Assembly (NCBI GenBank): GCA_905480445.1
Contig: CAJQQJ010000442.1
Span: 1-5,251 of the forward strand
Length of the DNA stretch: 5,251 nt
Origin: an uncultured Alphaproteobacteria bacterium
Lineage (GTDB): Bacteria; Pseudomonadota; Alphaproteobacteria; UBA7985; CAJQQZ01
Direction of reading: 5' to 3'
The notes beneath the pieces were generated by a model. The model was not told where the DNA came from. It made no database searches and worked only from the letters and a program-made list of their open reading frames with translations. This document shows, in pieces, positions 3,749-5,251 of the stretch; within the stretch, counting starts at the first letter, position 1, and each line of letters starts with the position of its first letter. A program made the position numbers and the translations under genes.

Positions 3749-5251
3749 AGAGATCCGCGTAAACGTGGGTCTCGGCCTCGGCACCTGGATGACAGACAGC
3801 ACCGCGTTCTGCCGAGCCAACAGTCTGTGCATAGCGCCAAATTGCACCTGAGTTATAGTTATGCTTGCGAGGTTCCCAAACTTTACGGCGGGCTTCCATT
3901 TCCCCGTCACTCAAAGCGACTTCAATCGTGCCATTGATTGCGTCAATAGAGATGATATCACCATCGTTCAGCAATCCAATTGGGCCACCAGTTGCTGCTT
4001 CTGGGCCAACGTGGCCAACACAGAAACCACGCGTAGCACCTGAGAAACGACCGTCAGTAATCAAGGCAACTTTGTCACCGCGACCTTGGCCATAGATGGC
4101 CGCAGTCGTCGCCAGCATTTCACGCATACCAGGGCCACCCTTTGGGCCTTCATAACGAATGACCAGCACTTCACCGTCCTTGTATTCGCCGGACTGTACA
4201 ACCGCGAAACATTCTTCTTCGGTATCAAAACAACGCGCCGGACCGCTGAAGGTTTGTTTTTCCAAACCAGCGACTTTCACAATCGCACCCTCTGGTGCCA
4301 AGTTGCCTTTCAGTCCAACAACGCCGCCTGTTGGTGAAATAGCATTAGAAACTGGGAAGACAACATCTTGGTTGTCAGGCAGTTTCACATGCTCATGGTT
4401 TTCGGCCAAAGTTTTACCAGTGACAGTCATACAATCACCGTGAAGGAAACCAGCATCCAGAAGTGCTTTAATCACAACGGGAATGCCACCAATTTCATAA
4501 AGGTCTTTCGCTACGTAAGCGCCGCCTGGCTTGAGATTCGCAATGTAAGGTGTGCGTTTGAAGATTTCAGCGACATCATGAAGATCAAAGTCGATGCCAG
4601 CCTCATGCGCCATTGCTGGTAAGTGAAGTCCTGCGTTCGTGGATCCGCCGGTGGCAGCGACAACTGCCGCTGCGTTTTCAAAAGCTTCACGTGTACAAAT
4701 GTCACGTGGACGCAATTGCCATTCAATCAGCTTCATCACATGCTCACCTGATTTGTGAGCGAAGGTATCGCGAAGATCATAAGGGGCAGGCGCACCGGCT
4801 GAACCTGGCAGAGCCAAACCAATAGCTTCTGAAACAGACGCCATTGTATTGGCTGTAAACTGCGCACCGCAAGAACCAGCGGATGGACAGGCGATTGATT
4901 CCAACAGATGAAGCTCTTCATCAGACATATTGCCAGCTGCATGAGCGCCAACGGCTTCAAACACGTCCTGGACCGTAACGTCACGACCACGGTGGTTACC
5001 GGGTAGGATCGAGCCGCCATAAAGGAAAACAGAAGGCACGTTGAGGCGGATCATCGCCATCATCATACCCGGTAGAGACTTGTCACAACCAGCAAGACCG
5101 ACCAAAGCGTCGTAGCCATGACCACGCATTGTCAATTCAACAGAGTCAGCAATAACTTCGCGGCTAACGAGTGAAGACTTCATGCCTTCATGGCCCATCG
5201 CAATACCGTCTGTCACAGTGATAGTCGTAAATTCGCGCGGTGTGCCTTGCG
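3747..5251 (-). CDS. ilvD: Dihydroxy-acid dehydratase, 5' end cut off by window edge
   Basis: IlvD catalyses the third step of valine, leucine and isoleucine synthesis, dehydrating 2,3-dihydroxy-isovalerate and 2,3-dihydroxy-3-methylvalerate to the 2-keto acids, using an Fe-S cluster and Mg. The window holds 500 residues. The frame stays open to the right edge, where the first visible residues (QGTPREFTTIT) match the conserved family segment leading into VxDGIAMGHEGM, so the GTG at 5216 is an internal Val and not the start. Counting that Val as 1: GLAGCDKSLPG holds cluster Cys44 and the Mg-site Asp45/Lys46; CPSAGSCGAQFTANT holds cluster Cys116; TDGRFSGATRG holds the catalytic Ser392; the C-terminus YNSGAIWRYAQTVGSAERGAVCHPGAE is typical. 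The first cluster Cys and roughly 70 N-terminal residues lie outside, giving a total near the usual 560-575. GSILPGNHRGRDVTVQDVFEAVG favours DHAD over sugar-acid dehydratases of the same family. It is the first visible gene of the minus-strand operon; its promoter is not in the window. Confidence 0.96.
   Translation of the reverse strand, partial: QGTPREFTTITVTDGIAMGHEGMKSSLVSREVIADSVELTMRGHGYDALVGLAGCDKSLPGMMMAMIRLNVPSVFLYGGSILPGNHRGRDVTVQDVFEAVGAHAAGNMSDEELHLLESIACPSAGSCGAQFTANTMASVSEAIGLALPGSAGAPAPYDLRDTFAHKSGEHVMKLIEWQLRPRDICTREAFENAAAVVAATGGSTNAGLHLPAMAHEAGIDFDLHDVAEIFKRTPYIANLKPGGAYVAKDLYEIGGIPVVIKALLDAGFLHGDCMTVTGKTLAENHEHVKLPDNQDVVFPVSNAISPTGGVVGLKGNLAPEGAIVKVAGLEKQTFSGPARCFDTEEECFAVVQSGEYKDGEVLVIRYEGPKGGPGMREMLATTAAIYGQGRGDKVALITDGRFSGATRGFCVGHVGPEAATGGPIGLLNDGDIISIDAINGTIEVALSDGEMEARRKVWEPRKHNYNSGAIWRYAQTVGSAERGAVCHPGAEAETHVYADL

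Noticed and set aside
3861..4825. Several plus-strand open frames of 60-94 codons inside ilvD
   Set aside because: They lie opposite a well-conserved enzyme, overlap one another in different frames and show no recognisable domain; they are shadows of ilvD.
4511..5020. Two further minus-strand frames of 71 and 94 codons within ilvD
   Set aside because: They overlap ilvD in another frame on the same strand and have no family signature.
5214..5216. GTG at 5216 as the start of ilvD
   Set aside because: The frame stays open to the window edge, and the 11 residues upstream (QGTPREFTTIT) match the conserved IlvD sequence, so this is an internal Val codon.

Overview
The window looks like a piece of a Gram-negative proteobacterial chromosome, most likely an alphaproteobacterium. 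The reasons are a complete LuxR/LuxI-type acyl-homoserine-lactone (AHL) quorum-sensing pair, an IlvD of the short proteobacterial type, and moderate base composition. The assignment is inference; nothing here fixes the genus.

Layout. Positions 1-121 are a gene-free leader that may hold the tail of an upstream gene or a tiny leader ORF, plus a candidate promoter and an imperfect 22-bp dyad. A LuxR-type AHL receptor/regulator (122-802, +) is followed after 70 nt by a LuxI-type AHL synthase (873-1574, +). A 91-nt convergent gap (1575-1665) carries a long imperfect hairpin that probably ends transcription from one or both sides. On the minus strand, reading right to left, come a partial dihydroxy-acid dehydratase ilvD (3747 to beyond the right edge), an ATP-grasp ligase of unknown substrate (2735-3739), and a zinc-free NADP-dependent medium-chain oxidoreductase of the CurA/YncB type (1666-2709). 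The gaps between these three are only 7 and 25 nt, so they look like one operon whose promoter lies outside the window.

How the genes may work together. The two plus-strand genes form a self-contained signalling unit: the synthase makes an AHL and the receptor binds it and presumably controls target promoters, perhaps including its own. The minus-strand genes combine a housekeeping branched-chain amino-acid enzyme with two accessory enzymes of unknown substrate. No sequence evidence links the quorum-sensing unit to this operon beyond their convergent proximity.

The points most worth following up are the orphan ATP-grasp ligase behind ilvD, an AHL synthase with Tyr at a normally invariant Trp, a LuxR with an unusual HTH, and candidate regulatory dyads upstream of luxR. 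I saw no CRISPR array, tRNA, rRNA, transposase or clear evidence of a wholly new system.
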